This document shows, one piece after another, positions 25,582-35,113 of a stretch of 64,000 nucleotides of DNA; the stretch's first letter is position 1; each line of letters starts with the position of its first letter. A program made the translations under genes and the position numbers. A model generated the notes under the pieces. The model was not told the origin of the DNA. It made no database searches and worked only from the letters and a program-made list of their open reading frames with translations. Origin of the DNA: Phycisphaerales bacterium (lineage in GTDB: Bacteria; Planctomycetota; Phycisphaerae; Phycisphaerales; UBA1924); contig JANQNW010000001.1 in the NCBI GenBank assembly GCA_028279375.1, forward strand, positions 124,001 to 188,000, in the 5' to 3' direction.

Positions 25582-26862
25582 TCAGTTGAACCAGAAGGAG
25601 AAGCGGAAGACGCGCCGATCCAGCGCCTCCTGCAGCTGCGCCCACGTGCCGGGCTCGGTGAACTCGCCCTCGCGCAGGTACGGCGCCGCGGCCGCGCCCT
25701 GGATCCAGAAGATCAGATCAAAATCGCGCGGCTCCCTGAAGACCTTGACGACGTCGATGCCTTTCGAGCCGTCGCCCCGCCAGAACCTGAGCACCTTGCG
25801 CCCGTTCAGGAGATCGTCCACCTCATCGAGGAAGAGGAGCCAGGCCTCGCGCATGGTGACATCCACGACGACATCGTGGATCGCCGCGGTCTGTTTCGGG
25901 TTGGGAATCCACTCGCGATCGTTGTCCGTTTCGCGGTCGTAGTGCGACCACATGTCCTTGCCGTATACGATCGTGTTCTGGAAATGCTCGAGCGCCAATG
26001 ACATGCGCACCGGCTCATCAACGGGCAGGCGCATGTTGGCGAAGAAGGCCAGGACATCGGTGAAGTCGAAGGGCGCGGGCGTCGGCACGCCGGTGACGCG
26101 CTCGAGGGACCACGTCGAGTAGGGCAGGAAGTCGTACTTGATCTTCGCCTTCGGGAAGAAGATGTGTCCTGTGTGATCGAAGAGTTCGGAGGCGTCGTGG
26201 GCGAGCATCCACTCGCCGACGCCCATGAGCAGGTGGCAGTAGCCGCGCAGCCATGACGCGTCGCCCCGATCGAATGCGACGACGAGATCTTCGGGCACGA
26301 GATCGGAGACCTCCATGCGTCCATCAACCCAGAGACGCTGGGGCGGCAGGAGCGCGAAGAATCCGCGCAGGCTCTCTGCTGCGGTCGTCTCACCATCGGC
26401 GTTGATGTCGAATCGGATCGCGTTCAGATCGATGGGACAGACGAATTCGCCCGCGACGCCCGCGAGCGTGCGTTCCGCCTTCTCGAGATGCTCAATCCAC
26501 TCCTCCAGCGCAACCTCGATATCGGCGACTGTTGTTTCCTTTGGATTGTCATTGGCCATCCACATGAGGAATGAGGCGCGCCCGCCGGTCATGGGTGCGA
26601 TCTGACCGAATGTGGACATGAAGCCGTGTTGATAGCAGCGCTGGATGAGTTTCTCACCGGCGATCAGGAAGTCGACCGCGCCGAGGGCGAAGTCGACGGC
26701 TGCGTCGCCTGCGTGCGCATCCAGCTCCTCGCGCACCTGCGTGAGCGTGGCACCTTCCTGCTGCATGGCGAAGGCGTCGGTGATGTGCTGGTCTGCGCGT
26801 GCGCTGCTCGGGAAGCAGGCGACGGCGCAGGCCGAGAGAGCGACGAGGTGTGTGCGCTTCAT
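25582..26862 (-). CDS. Exported hypothetical protein, 426 residues
   Basis: Signal peptide MKRTHLVALSACAVACFPSSARA, cleavage before DQH. The mature protein is a mixed helical protein rich in Trp, Phe, Asp and Glu (DAAVDFALGAVDFLIAGEKL, MGVGEWMLAHDASELFDHTG, VVDVTMREAWLLFLDEVDDL). I do not recognise the family. A TAAACT -10 box lies exactly six bases before the ATG and there is no ribosome-binding site, so it is probably leaderless. No operon partner. Confidence 0.75.
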   Translation of the reverse strand: MKRTHLVALSACAVACFPSSARADQHITDAFAMQQEGATLTQVREELDAHAGDAAVDFALGAVDFLIAGEKLIQRCYQHGFMSTFGQIAPMTGGRASFLMWMANDNPKETTVADIEVALEEWIEHLEKAERTLAGVAGEFVCPIDLNAIRFDINADGETTAAESLRGFFALLPPQRLWVDGRMEVSDLVPEDLVVAFDRGDASWLRGYCHLLMGVGEWMLAHDASELFDHTGHIFFPKAKIKYDFLPYSTWSLERVTGVPTPAPFDFTDVLAFFANMRLPVDEPVRMSLALEHFQNTIVYGKDMWSHYDRETDNDREWIPNPKQTAAIHDVVVDVTMREAWLLFLDEVDDLLNGRKVLRFWRGDGSKGIDVVKVFREPRDFDLIFWIQGAAAAPYLREGEFTEPGTWAQLQEALDRRVFRFSFWFN

Positions 26863-26868
26863 GCTGAC

Positions 26869-26874
26869 AGTTTA
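26869..26874 (-). promoter_or_regulatory. -10 box six bases before a start (probable leaderless transcript)
   Basis: Minus-strand TAAACT, then GTCAGC, then ATG at 26862. Confidence 0.42.
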
Positions 26875-26930
26875 CGCAGGCCGGCTTCCGGACAGCGGCC
26901 GCATTGGCACGCGATCCCGCGACTTGTCGT

Positions 26931-28148
26931 TCAGGGACAGGGCCCCCAGGTCCCGATCAAAATCGCCAGATCTGCGCTCCCGACGGCGCCATCGCCATCA
27001 AGATCACCCGGACACGCGACGTTCCTGAGCCACTTTACGGTCGCGTCATCGGTTGTCGGAACTACCAGATCAACATCGCCGTCCTTGTCGAGATCAGCGC
27101 AGGCCACGTGAATCTCGCCGTCGCCGGTCGACGCCGTGACGGCGCGCCTGGTGAAGATCGGCGGCTCGCCTCCCTCGTTGTCGTACCAGATCAGCTCGTT
27201 CTCGATCAGAAGGGCGGCGAGCACGTCCATGTCTCCGTCCTGGTCAAGATCACAGCAAACGATGCGCTCCGGTCCGTCGATGTTCGTGATGATGTGCTCT
27301 GAGAATTCAACGGGGCTTTGCCCATCGTTTTCATACCAGCGAATCGTGTGATCCACGACCGACGGCGCTGCGACGACGAAGTCGCTGTCTCCGTCACAGT
27401 CCATGTCCGCCGTGCACACTGAATGCCAGTTCGTGTTGATTGACACTGCGGGAATCGACTCGCGCGAGAACATCGGGCTGGCGGCGCCGTCGTTCTTCAG
27501 CCACTCGATCAACTGCTCTCCCTGTGTGCAGTAGACGATGTCAGGATCGCCGTCCCGATCGAAGTCGGCGATCGCCGCAGCGTTGGGGCCGGTCATGCTC
27601 AGATCGACAATCACGTTTCGCGATGAAAACGAAGGCGGCGATCCTCCGAGGTTCTGATACCAGGAGACCTGATTGAGCGAACCTCCGACAGCGATGATGT
27701 CGGGCCAGCCATCCCGGTTCAGGTCTTCGATGAGACATCGCTGCCCGCCGCCCGTTGCGTCGATCTCCCTGTCGATGAAGCTGGTTCCATCATCGACGTT
27801 CTCGATCCAGTACGTCGTGGAAGCATTCGCAAGCGCAACATCGTCGTCACCGTCCCGGTCGAGATCTCCGAGCGCGAATCGCGTTCCGTTGATGGAGGTC
27901 ACGGGCATGGCCGTGCCGAATCCCGGAGGAGCGGCGCCGTCATTTGCGAACCAGATGACTTCACCCGACTTGGAGATCACGACATCCGGCGCGCCGTCTC
28001 GATTCAGATCGCCGATCTGCACCCACGTCGACGATCCAGCGGTTGTCGAGATGTCGTTTGCGATGAACGCCACCGGTTTCGCGAGCGCCGGCGCACTGGC
28101 CGTGGTCAGAGAGATCGGAATAGAGATTGCGATTGCCGTGCGATTCAT
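26931..28148 (-). CDS. Exported VCBS/FG-GAP repeat protein with WGPCP tail
   Basis: A 405-residue exported propeller. Start ATG 28148 has AAGGAG six bases upstream; signal peptide MNRTAIAISIPISLTTASAP. It contains many Asp-rich calcium-loop repeats of the VCBS/FG-GAP type (DLNRDGAPDVVIS, DLDRDGDDDVALA, DFDRDGDPDIVYC, DLDQDGDMDVLAA, DLDKDGDVDLVVP), each followed by a strand mentioning a NDG...PPF insert. The C-terminus is a single dockerin-like repeat from CPGDLDGDGAVG to LIGTWGPCP. It differs in repeat type from the FG-GAP protein at 18.7 kb, so the two are not simple duplicates. Role unknown. Confidence 0.88.
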   Translation of the reverse strand: MNRTAIAISIPISLTTASAPALAKPVAFIANDISTTAGSSTWVQIGDLNRDGAPDVVISKSGEVIWFANDGAAPPGFGTAMPVTSINGTRFALGDLDRDGDDDVALANASTTYWIENVDDGTSFIDREIDATGGGQRCLIEDLNRDGWPDIIAVGGSLNQVSWYQNLGGSPPSFSSRNVIVDLSMTGPNAAAIADFDRDGDPDIVYCTQGEQLIEWLKNDGAASPMFSRESIPAVSINTNWHSVCTADMDCDGDSDFVVAAPSVVDHTIRWYENDGQSPVEFSEHIITNIDGPERIVCCDLDQDGDMDVLAALLIENELIWYDNEGGEPPIFTRRAVTASTGDGEIHVACADLDKDGDVDLVVPTTDDATVKWLRNVACPGDLDGDGAVGSADLAILIGTWGPCP

Positions 28149-28292
28149 GCCTCGCTCCTTTCGGTCATTCGACCGGGCCGGACCGTAGAGAGCGCATGCG
28201 CCATCGGCATCGCCTGCTCAGGGGAGAGATCAGACGTCTTCGCGAACATGAGTGATGGAAGCCACTGAGCCAAATCGCCTTACGGCACCGCC

Positions 28293-28330
28293 AAAAAAAA
28301 CGACCCGACGCTGCGGATCAGGAGGCGTCG
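28293..28330 (-). terminator. Rho-independent terminator of the SLC13 gene
   Basis: On the minus strand the stem CGACGC/GCGTCG (plus 28325-28330 and 28306-28311) starts right after the stop codon and is followed within five bases by eight T residues (plus 28293-28300). The long loop can fold a small inner hairpin. Confidence 0.6.
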
Positions 28331-29923
<1,593 letters not shown>

Positions 29924-29963
29924 TCCGACGTTCCTTGTCGGGGGATGCGGCGAAAGAAAAGAC

Positions 29964-31253
29964 TCAGAGACGCGAACTCTCGGCGCTTCGGCGCTGCGAT
30001 TCGGGAGATCCGGCGATGACACGGGGCACGCGCGGGGAGATGCCGGTCAGGAACTCGTGCGTGATCCGACCCGAGAGGCGCGCCAAATGCGGCAGGTGAT
30101 TCGGGGCGTCGCGATCGTCGCCGACTATCTCGACGACGCATCCGACACCGACTGTCTCTTCAGGAAGATCGGTGAGATCGATGGTGATCTGATCCATGCT
30201 CACGCGCCCGACGCCGGGGACGAAGGAGCGTGCGCCGTCCGGGAGCATCACACCGATCTTGGCCTTGTTCGTGAGCGAGACGGGATAGCCGTCGGCGTAA
30301 CCAACCGGCACGAGTCCGAGGCGCGTGCGGCGCTGGGCGGTCCACTTGGCGCCGTAGCCGACGGACTCGCCCGGCTCGATCCAGCTCGTATGCACGATGG
30401 ATGATGTCCACCGAAGCGCCGGCTGAAGTTCATCGGCGTATGGCGCGAGTTCACAGTTCTCGGGATCGGCGAGTTGCTCGCGCGCGATGCCGACGAGTCC
30501 GAGGCCGATGCGCACCATGCCGGCATGGAAGTCTGAAGATCGGAACGTGGCGTAGGTGGCCGCTTCGTGGAGCATGGCGTCCGCTGGGATAAGCGCATCG
30601 CACTCGCGCAACCATTCCTTGAAGCGCCGCGACTGATCGCTGGTGCGCTCTTGATCGCGCGAGGCGCTGGAGAAGTGGGTGTAGGCGCCGGTGAGGCGGA
30701 GCGCATCGCAGGCGTGGATGAACTCGAGCACGCGCGTGGCGCGGGTCGTCGCGACGCCGCCGCGATTCATGCCGGTGTTGGCTTCAAGATGGACGGGGAG
30801 CGTCGCGTTCCGCTCGCTGGCGGCTCCGGCGAGGGCTTCGGCCTGATCGAGATCGTGCACGGCGAAGTGAGCGCGGGAATCCGCGATCGCCTCGGCGAGC
30901 GGGCCTGCTGATGGAAGCTCGAAGACGGGGGCGAGGATGAGGACCGGGGAGGCGTTCGTGGCGCGGAGGAGGTCTTCGGCCTGCGCGGCGCTGAAGACGG
31001 CGAACATCTCGACGCCGGCCTGCTCGAGGCGCGGGGCGAGGAGTTCGGATCCGAGGCCATAGGCGTCGGCCTTGAGGACGGCGCAGAGTCCGACGGGCCG
31101 GCCGCGGCTGGAGCAGACCCTTCGGATGAGGGCGACATTCCGGTCGATGGCCGGGAGGTTGATCTCGATTTGACTGAGGCTGGTCACCGGGCTGCGGTCG
31201 TTCTTGAGGGAAATGTGACTCTGGATGGGGCTCTGTGAGCGGAAGATAGCCAT
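29964..31253 (-). CDS. alr: Alanine racemase
   Basis: PLP enzyme that makes D-alanine for peptidoglycan. The PLP lysine is in AVLKADAYGLG (Lys61 in this model) and the catalytic Tyr region is VGYGAKW with VPVGYADGYP. C-terminal beta-domain motifs are present (GRVSMDQITIDLTDLP, VGVGCVVEIVG). Start is uncertain: ATG 31253 gives 429 residues with a 25-residue extension; GTG 31187 gives 407, closer to the family; neither has a Shine-Dalgarno. A TATCTT element on the minus strand (31248-31243) between the two would favour the GTG. The frame upstream to 31541 is not coding-like. Confidence 0.9.
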   Translation of the reverse strand: MAIFRSQSPIQSHISLKNDRSPVTSLSQIEINLPAIDRNVALIRRVCSSRGRPVGLCAVLKADAYGLGSELLAPRLEQAGVEMFAVFSAAQAEDLLRATNASPVLILAPVFELPSAGPLAEAIADSRAHFAVHDLDQAEALAGAASERNATLPVHLEANTGMNRGGVATTRATRVLEFIHACDALRLTGAYTHFSSASRDQERTSDQSRRFKEWLRECDALIPADAMLHEAATYATFRSSDFHAGMVRIGLGLVGIAREQLADPENCELAPYADELQPALRWTSSIVHTSWIEPGESVGYGAKWTAQRRTRLGLVPVGYADGYPVSLTNKAKIGVMLPDGARSFVPGVGRVSMDQITIDLTDLPEETVGVGCVVEIVGDDRDAPNHLPHLARLSGRITHEFLTGISPRVPRVIAGSPESQRRSAESSRL

Positions 31254-31587
31254 TTCGGAAGGGCGGACGGCGGGTGATGATGCGTGAAATCCCGATTCCA
31301 AGGGGGATTCGGGTGGCCTCCGGGGCTTGTATCGGCAGGCGGCGAGCGCTAGGATGATCGGAGCCCCGCTGGTGAACGAGCCGGCGAAGGCCGCCGTATT
31401 GGAAGGAAACGAGGGCGCGGCTCCGGCGAGCGCCCCAGACAAGTGAATGATGCCCGGTTGGTCGCGCACCTTTTCGGATGGTTGACGTCCGCGGCTTCGA
31501 AGCGCGTTTCGTGCTGAAACGCGCCCGGAGGCCTCGAACATCTGTCATCCTGAGAAGTGCGCGGGTCCCGGGTGCATGGAGGCCCTG

Positions 31588-33357
31588 ATGCCTGACGAAT
31601 CGACGATGGACGATGTCGCTGTAGCTGAAGCGGCGTCAACGGACGAACAGAGCAACGACGAATCGAGCGACTCCGGTGAGGGCGGCGAACAGAAGAAGCG
31701 CCGCAGACGTCGTCGTGGCGGTCGCAAGCGCGGCAAGCGCAAGGACGGCGACGGCGCGCCGGAGGGCGAGGCGAGCGCCGACGATTCGAAGGCTGAGAAC
31801 CCGGACGGCGGCGACGGCGGCGACGGCGGCTCGAAGAAGAAGCGTCGGCGTCGATCGCGACGCGGCGGGAAGGATCGTGACGATCGTCCGCCGCAGACTG
31901 AAGAGGAAGCGGGCGAGATCGGCGGACGGCGTCGCAGCGGCGCCCCGGCGGATCACACGAACGCTGAGATCTTCGCGGAGTCCACGTTCGAGGACCTGGG
32001 CTTGCGCAACAGCGTGCTCAAGGGTCTGGACGCCGTGGGCTTCAAGCGCGCGACGTACATCCAGGCGAAGCTGATTCCGGCGGTGCTCGCCGGCAAGGAC
32101 TCGCTTGGTCAGGCGAAGACGGGCTCAGGCAAGACGGCGGCGTTCGGATTGCCGCTGTTTCATATGGCGACGCGGGATCTGCCGTTCCAGTCGGTCGTCC
32201 TGTGCCCGACGCGCGAGCTTGCGATCCAGATTGCGGATGAACTGAATGAACTCGGCAAGTTCACGCCGATCAAGGCGACGCCGGTGTATGGCGGTCAGGC
32301 GATTCCGACGCAGGTGAAGCGACTGGAGCAGAATCCGGAGATTCTGGTCGCAACGCCGGGTCGGTTGATGGATCTGTTCGAACGACGTCACCTGCACTTC
32401 GACAACATCAAGTTCGTGGTGCTCGACGAAGTGGACCGGATGCTCGACATCGGTTTCCGCGACGACATCAAGAAGATTCTGAGCAAGGTGCGCACGGAGC
32501 ATCAGACGGTGTTCGTGTCTGCGACGATCAGTGATGAGATCGAGTCGCTGGCGCGTCAGTTTATGAAGAAGGATGTCGAGAAGATCGTGACGGCGGCGGG
32601 TTCGCTGACGGTCGATCTCGTCGAGCAGCACTATCTGACGGTGCAGCGTTGGGACAAGAAGCGATTGCTGACGCACCTGCTGACGCATGAGGATCCGGAT
32701 CTGACGCTGGTCTTCTGCCGCACGAAGCGGATGGTGGACGACCTGACGCGCCATCTGGTGAAGCAGAAGATCGACGCGCATGCGATTCATGGCGACATGC
32801 ACCAGGGCAAGCGCAACAGCGTGATGAAGCGACTGCGTCATGGTCAGCTGGGCGTGCTGGTGGCTTCTGATCTTGCGGCGCGCGGGCTGGATGTCGATGA
32901 CATCACGCACGTCGTCAACTACGACCTTCCGGAGGATCCGGAGATCTACATCCACCGCATCGGTCGCACGGCGCGCGCCGGTCGCGGCGGAATCGCGTGG
33001 TCTCTGGTGACGCCTGATGAGGGTCATCTGCTGACGCAGGTGGAGAAGCTCGCGAACGTCGAGATCCCGCAGATGGAGTATCCGGACTTCGAGGAGAGCG
33101 AGGCTCCGCGCCGCGTGCGCGAGGAGAAGGCCGCGGCTGAGCGGAAGACGGAGGAGCTCAAGGCGACGAAGAGTCGCACGGCCGGTCCGAAGCTTCCGAC
33201 GCAGAGCGCGCAGCCGAACGCCGCGGCGTTCCCGGGCGGCGTCGTGCCGACGAAGCTGCCTCCGAAGATGATGGGCGGACGTGTGCGCACGGCTCGTTCG
33301 ATGAAGCAGACGCCTCCGCCGCCACCGAGCGGTGAAGAGGGCGACAAGTCCTCATGA
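31588..33357 (+). CDS. DEAD-box RNA helicase (DEVD variant)
   Basis: ATP-dependent RNA helicase, 589 residues. ATG 31588 is preceded by GGAGG at five bases and is preferred to ATG 31576. The N-terminal 130 residues are acidic then strongly basic (KKRRRRRRGGRKRGKRK), likely an RNA-binding extension. The core has the Q motif (TYIQAKLIP), Walker A AKTGSGKTA (about 176-184), PTRELAIQ, VSAT, and HRIGRTARAGR. Motif II reads DEVD (280-283) instead of DEAD; both acidic catalytic residues remain. The tail is Pro-rich. Its stop overlaps the start of the next gene (ATGA), forming a three-gene operon. Confidence 0.94.
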   Translation: MPDESTMDDVAVAEAASTDEQSNDESSDSGEGGEQKKRRRRRRGGRKRGKRKDGDGAPEGEASADDSKAENPDGGDGGDGGSKKKRRRRSRRGGKDRDDRPPQTEEEAGEIGGRRRSGAPADHTNAEIFAESTFEDLGLRNSVLKGLDAVGFKRATYIQAKLIPAVLAGKDSLGQAKTGSGKTAAFGLPLFHMATRDLPFQSVVLCPTRELAIQIADELNELGKFTPIKATPVYGGQAIPTQVKRLEQNPEILVATPGRLMDLFERRHLHFDNIKFVVLDEVDRMLDIGFRDDIKKILSKVRTEHQTVFVSATISDEIESLARQFMKKDVEKIVTAAGSLTVDLVEQHYLTVQRWDKKRLLTHLLTHEDPDLTLVFCRTKRMVDDLTRHLVKQKIDAHAIHGDMHQGKRNSVMKRLRHGQLGVLVASDLAARGLDVDDITHVVNYDLPEDPEIYIHRIGRTARAGRGGIAWSLVTPDEGHLLTQVEKLANVEIPQMEYPDFEESEAPRRVREEKAAAERKTEELKATKSRTAGPKLPTQSAQPNAAAFPGGVVPTKLPPKMMGGRVRTARSMKQTPPPPPSGEEGDKSS

Positions 33358-33758
33358 CGGGCGCCGAGCAGGAGCTCCTGGAAATCACGCGCACGTTGCT
33401 CGATCGCGTGGACCAGCGCGATGCGCACGCGTATGGCGAAACGTGCGCCCCTGATCTGACGGCTTTCGAGCCTGAGGCGAAGGGGCAGCGGATCGACGGG
33501 CTGGAGTTTCACGAGTTCTTTCTGACGAAGCCGAACCCGAACGGGACGACGGTGCGTTCGGAGATGGTGTCGCCGCATGTGCGTGTGATCAACGGCGCGG
33601 GCGGCGAGCCTGCGGCGGGTGTGGTCGTGTACACGCGCGTGACGCAGAAGCACAGGGCGGATGGATCGTTCCGTCTGCTGCATTGCAATGAGACGCGTGT
33701 GTATGAGCGGCGCGACGGCGCGTGGAAGCACGTGCACTTTCATCGAAGCGACATCTAG
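33354..33758 (+). CDS. CaMKII-association-domain / SnoaL-like protein
   Basis: A 134-residue protein of the NTF2-like cone fold. It matches the calcium/calmodulin kinase II association domain family: LDRVDQRDAHAYGETCAPDL near the start, GLEFHEFFL in the middle and ETRVYERRDGAWKHVHFHRS at the end. Bacterial members are small oligomeric proteins, some binding ligands in the cone; function here is unknown. Its ATG overlaps the helicase stop by four bases, so the two are translated together. Confidence 0.88.
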   Translation: MTGAEQELLEITRTLLDRVDQRDAHAYGETCAPDLTAFEPEAKGQRIDGLEFHEFFLTKPNPNGTTVRSEMVSPHVRVINGAGGEPAAGVVVYTRVTQKHRADGSFRLLHCNETRVYERRDGAWKHVHFHRSDI

Positions 33759-33773
33759 GAAGGCGCAGCGCGC

Positions 33774-34043
33774 ATGGCGAAGGGTCAGAATCTCACGCGG
33801 CATCAGCAGGGAATCGTGAAGCGGTATTACGAGAACCGCGACACGCTGATGGCGCAGAAGCTTGGTGAGATCGTGACGGAGTTGTACCTGGCGACGAGCG
33901 AGAAGAAGGCGGCGTCGTTGTGGGCACGAGCGGACAAGGCGCTCCGGAATACGGATGTGAAGAAAGAGCGCATCGATGCGCTGGTGGCTTCACGCGACGT
34001 TGAGGCGCTTGCGCGGCTCGTGAACGAGTTGACGGGCCAATAA
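33774..34043 (+). CDS. Conserved small hypothetical protein (89 residues)
   Basis: A small basic helical protein (LTRHQQGIVKRYYENRDTLM, KKAASLWARADKALRN, SRDVEALARLVNELTG). AGGAAGG lies about ten bases before the ATG and the gene starts 15 bases after the CaMKII-association gene, so it is the last gene of the helicase operon. The helical, charged composition and the partner suggest an RNA- or ribosome-linked role, but that is inference. A weak terminator follows at 34074. Confidence 0.75.
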   Translation: MAKGQNLTRHQQGIVKRYYENRDTLMAQKLGEIVTELYLATSEKKAASLWARADKALRNTDVKKERIDALVASRDVEALARLVNELTGQ

Positions 34044-34073
34044 CTGCTGCGCCACTCGATTCGGGGCATAACC

Positions 34074-34092
34074 CTCTGACATTTCAGAGTTT
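34074..34092 (+). terminator. Weak terminator after the helicase operon
   Basis: CTCTGA (34074-34079) pairs with TCAGAG (34084-34089) around a four-base loop and is followed by TTTC. Short stem, short U tract. Confidence 0.4.
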
Positions 34093-34316
34093 CTGGACTC
34101 CACGGCGCGGGCGCTCGGGGGAGTTTGCGGAATTTGCGGATTGCGCGGACTTTTGGGGTGGACGTGCGTCTGAACGGTGGCACCTACAGGAATGTCCACT
34201 GACGGGCCGCGCGCGTTACGTTTTGCGCTCACGGTCCAGGGCAAACAGGAATGAGCCGGCGTGGAACCCGGCGGAGAAAGAGCGTCTTCGAATGCGCTCG
34301 AAAGGGAGATACTGAG
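34093..34316. other. Leader region of the PEP-CTERM-like gene
   Basis: It holds TTTGCGGA direct repeats (about 34124-34142) and an 8-bp stem GTGGACGT/ATGTCCAC (34158-34165 with 34192-34199, one G-T pair). GGCGTGGAACCCG (34258-34270) also occurs, in nearly identical form, in the leaders of both BNR lipoprotein genes. No promoter could be fixed. Confidence 0.35.
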
Positions 34317-35027
34317 ATGAGCACGACGCCTCAGAGGAGGTTGGTGCGCGCTGCGATCGCCGCAGGCGCCCTTGCGACGGGAATGTCCGCCATGGCGGAT
34401 ACGCAGTTCGTACTTTCTGATCATCCGGACGGAAACGCGGCGCTTCCGACGTACGGACTTCGTCAGGACAACATCTTCGCGAGTCTCGGCGGCGCTGGCC
34501 TGACAACGTTCTCCTTCGATGTTCACAACGATGTTGTGATGACGGTCACGGAGAGCGGCGGAGATCTGAAGATCAACATCGCCGGCACGATCTACGGCGG
34601 CGTGGACACCGGCATGAGCTACGGCTTCGGCGAAGGCTCGTATGACCTCGACTTCACGTTCAACTTCAACGTGATGGAGATGGGAACGGGCTACGTCGTT
34701 TCTCCTTCCAATGTCGGCAACTCCGGCGTGATCACGTCGCTCGGCAACGCGGACGTGGCGCTTGGCACGGAGTTCGAGTTCTTCGATTTCTCGGGGAACT
34801 CGTTCCTCTTCAAGCAGGATGAGCATCGCCTCGGCGGCGAAGATGAAGCGGGCCAGGGGTTCTGGATTGGTCGCGGCTGGACGACATTCGAGAGTGACGG
34901 CCGCGGGTCATCGGGCACTCAGGACTGGTTGTTTCTGGGACGGATCATCCCGACGCCCACCGCGATCGGATTCGGCATGGCCTCAATGATCGGGCTGTGC
35001 GCGACGCGCCGTCGTCGCCTGGCGTAA
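34317..35027 (+). CDS. Exported protein with PEP-CTERM-like anchor
   Basis: A 236-residue exported protein. ATG 34317 has AAGGGAG eight bases upstream and gives a signal peptide (RRLVRAAIAAGALATGMSAMA). The body is a beta-rich domain with repeated Gly/Asn/Phe (FSFDVHNDVVMTVTESGGD, DLDFTFNFNVMEMG). The C-terminus has the layout of a PEP-CTERM sorting signal: short Pro motif IPTPTA, a hydrophobic helix IGFGMASMIGLCA and an Arg-rich end TRRRRLA. Exosortase would cut and attach it at the cell surface; no exosortase gene lies in the window. The anchor class contrasts with the WGPCP-tailed proteins around it. Confidence 0.82.
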   Translation: MSTTPQRRLVRAAIAAGALATGMSAMADTQFVLSDHPDGNAALPTYGLRQDNIFASLGGAGLTTFSFDVHNDVVMTVTESGGDLKINIAGTIYGGVDTGMSYGFGEGSYDLDFTFNFNVMEMGTGYVVSPSNVGNSGVITSLGNADVALGTEFEFFDFSGNSFLFKQDEHRLGGEDEAGQGFWIGRGWTTFESDGRGSSGTQDWLFLGRIIPTPTAIGFGMASMIGLCATRRRRLA

Positions 35028-35066
35028 ACAGACTGACGTTTTTCTGATCGGTCACTGCGAGTGGAG

Positions 35067-35099
35067 GCCCGCCGGCAGGGCGTTTGTCGGCGGGCTCTT
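35067..35099 (+). terminator. Probable terminator between convergent genes
   Basis: GCCCGCCG (35067-35074) pairs with CGGCGGGC (35088-35095), followed by TCTTCTAT. The U tract is weak, so it may act on the plus strand only. Confidence 0.5.
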
Positions 35100-35113
35100 C
35101 TATGCGCTGATCG

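Noticed and set aside
34177-34195. Second sigma54-type site (TGGCAC) before the PEP-CTERM-like gene
   Set aside because: No TTGC-like -12 element at the required spacing.
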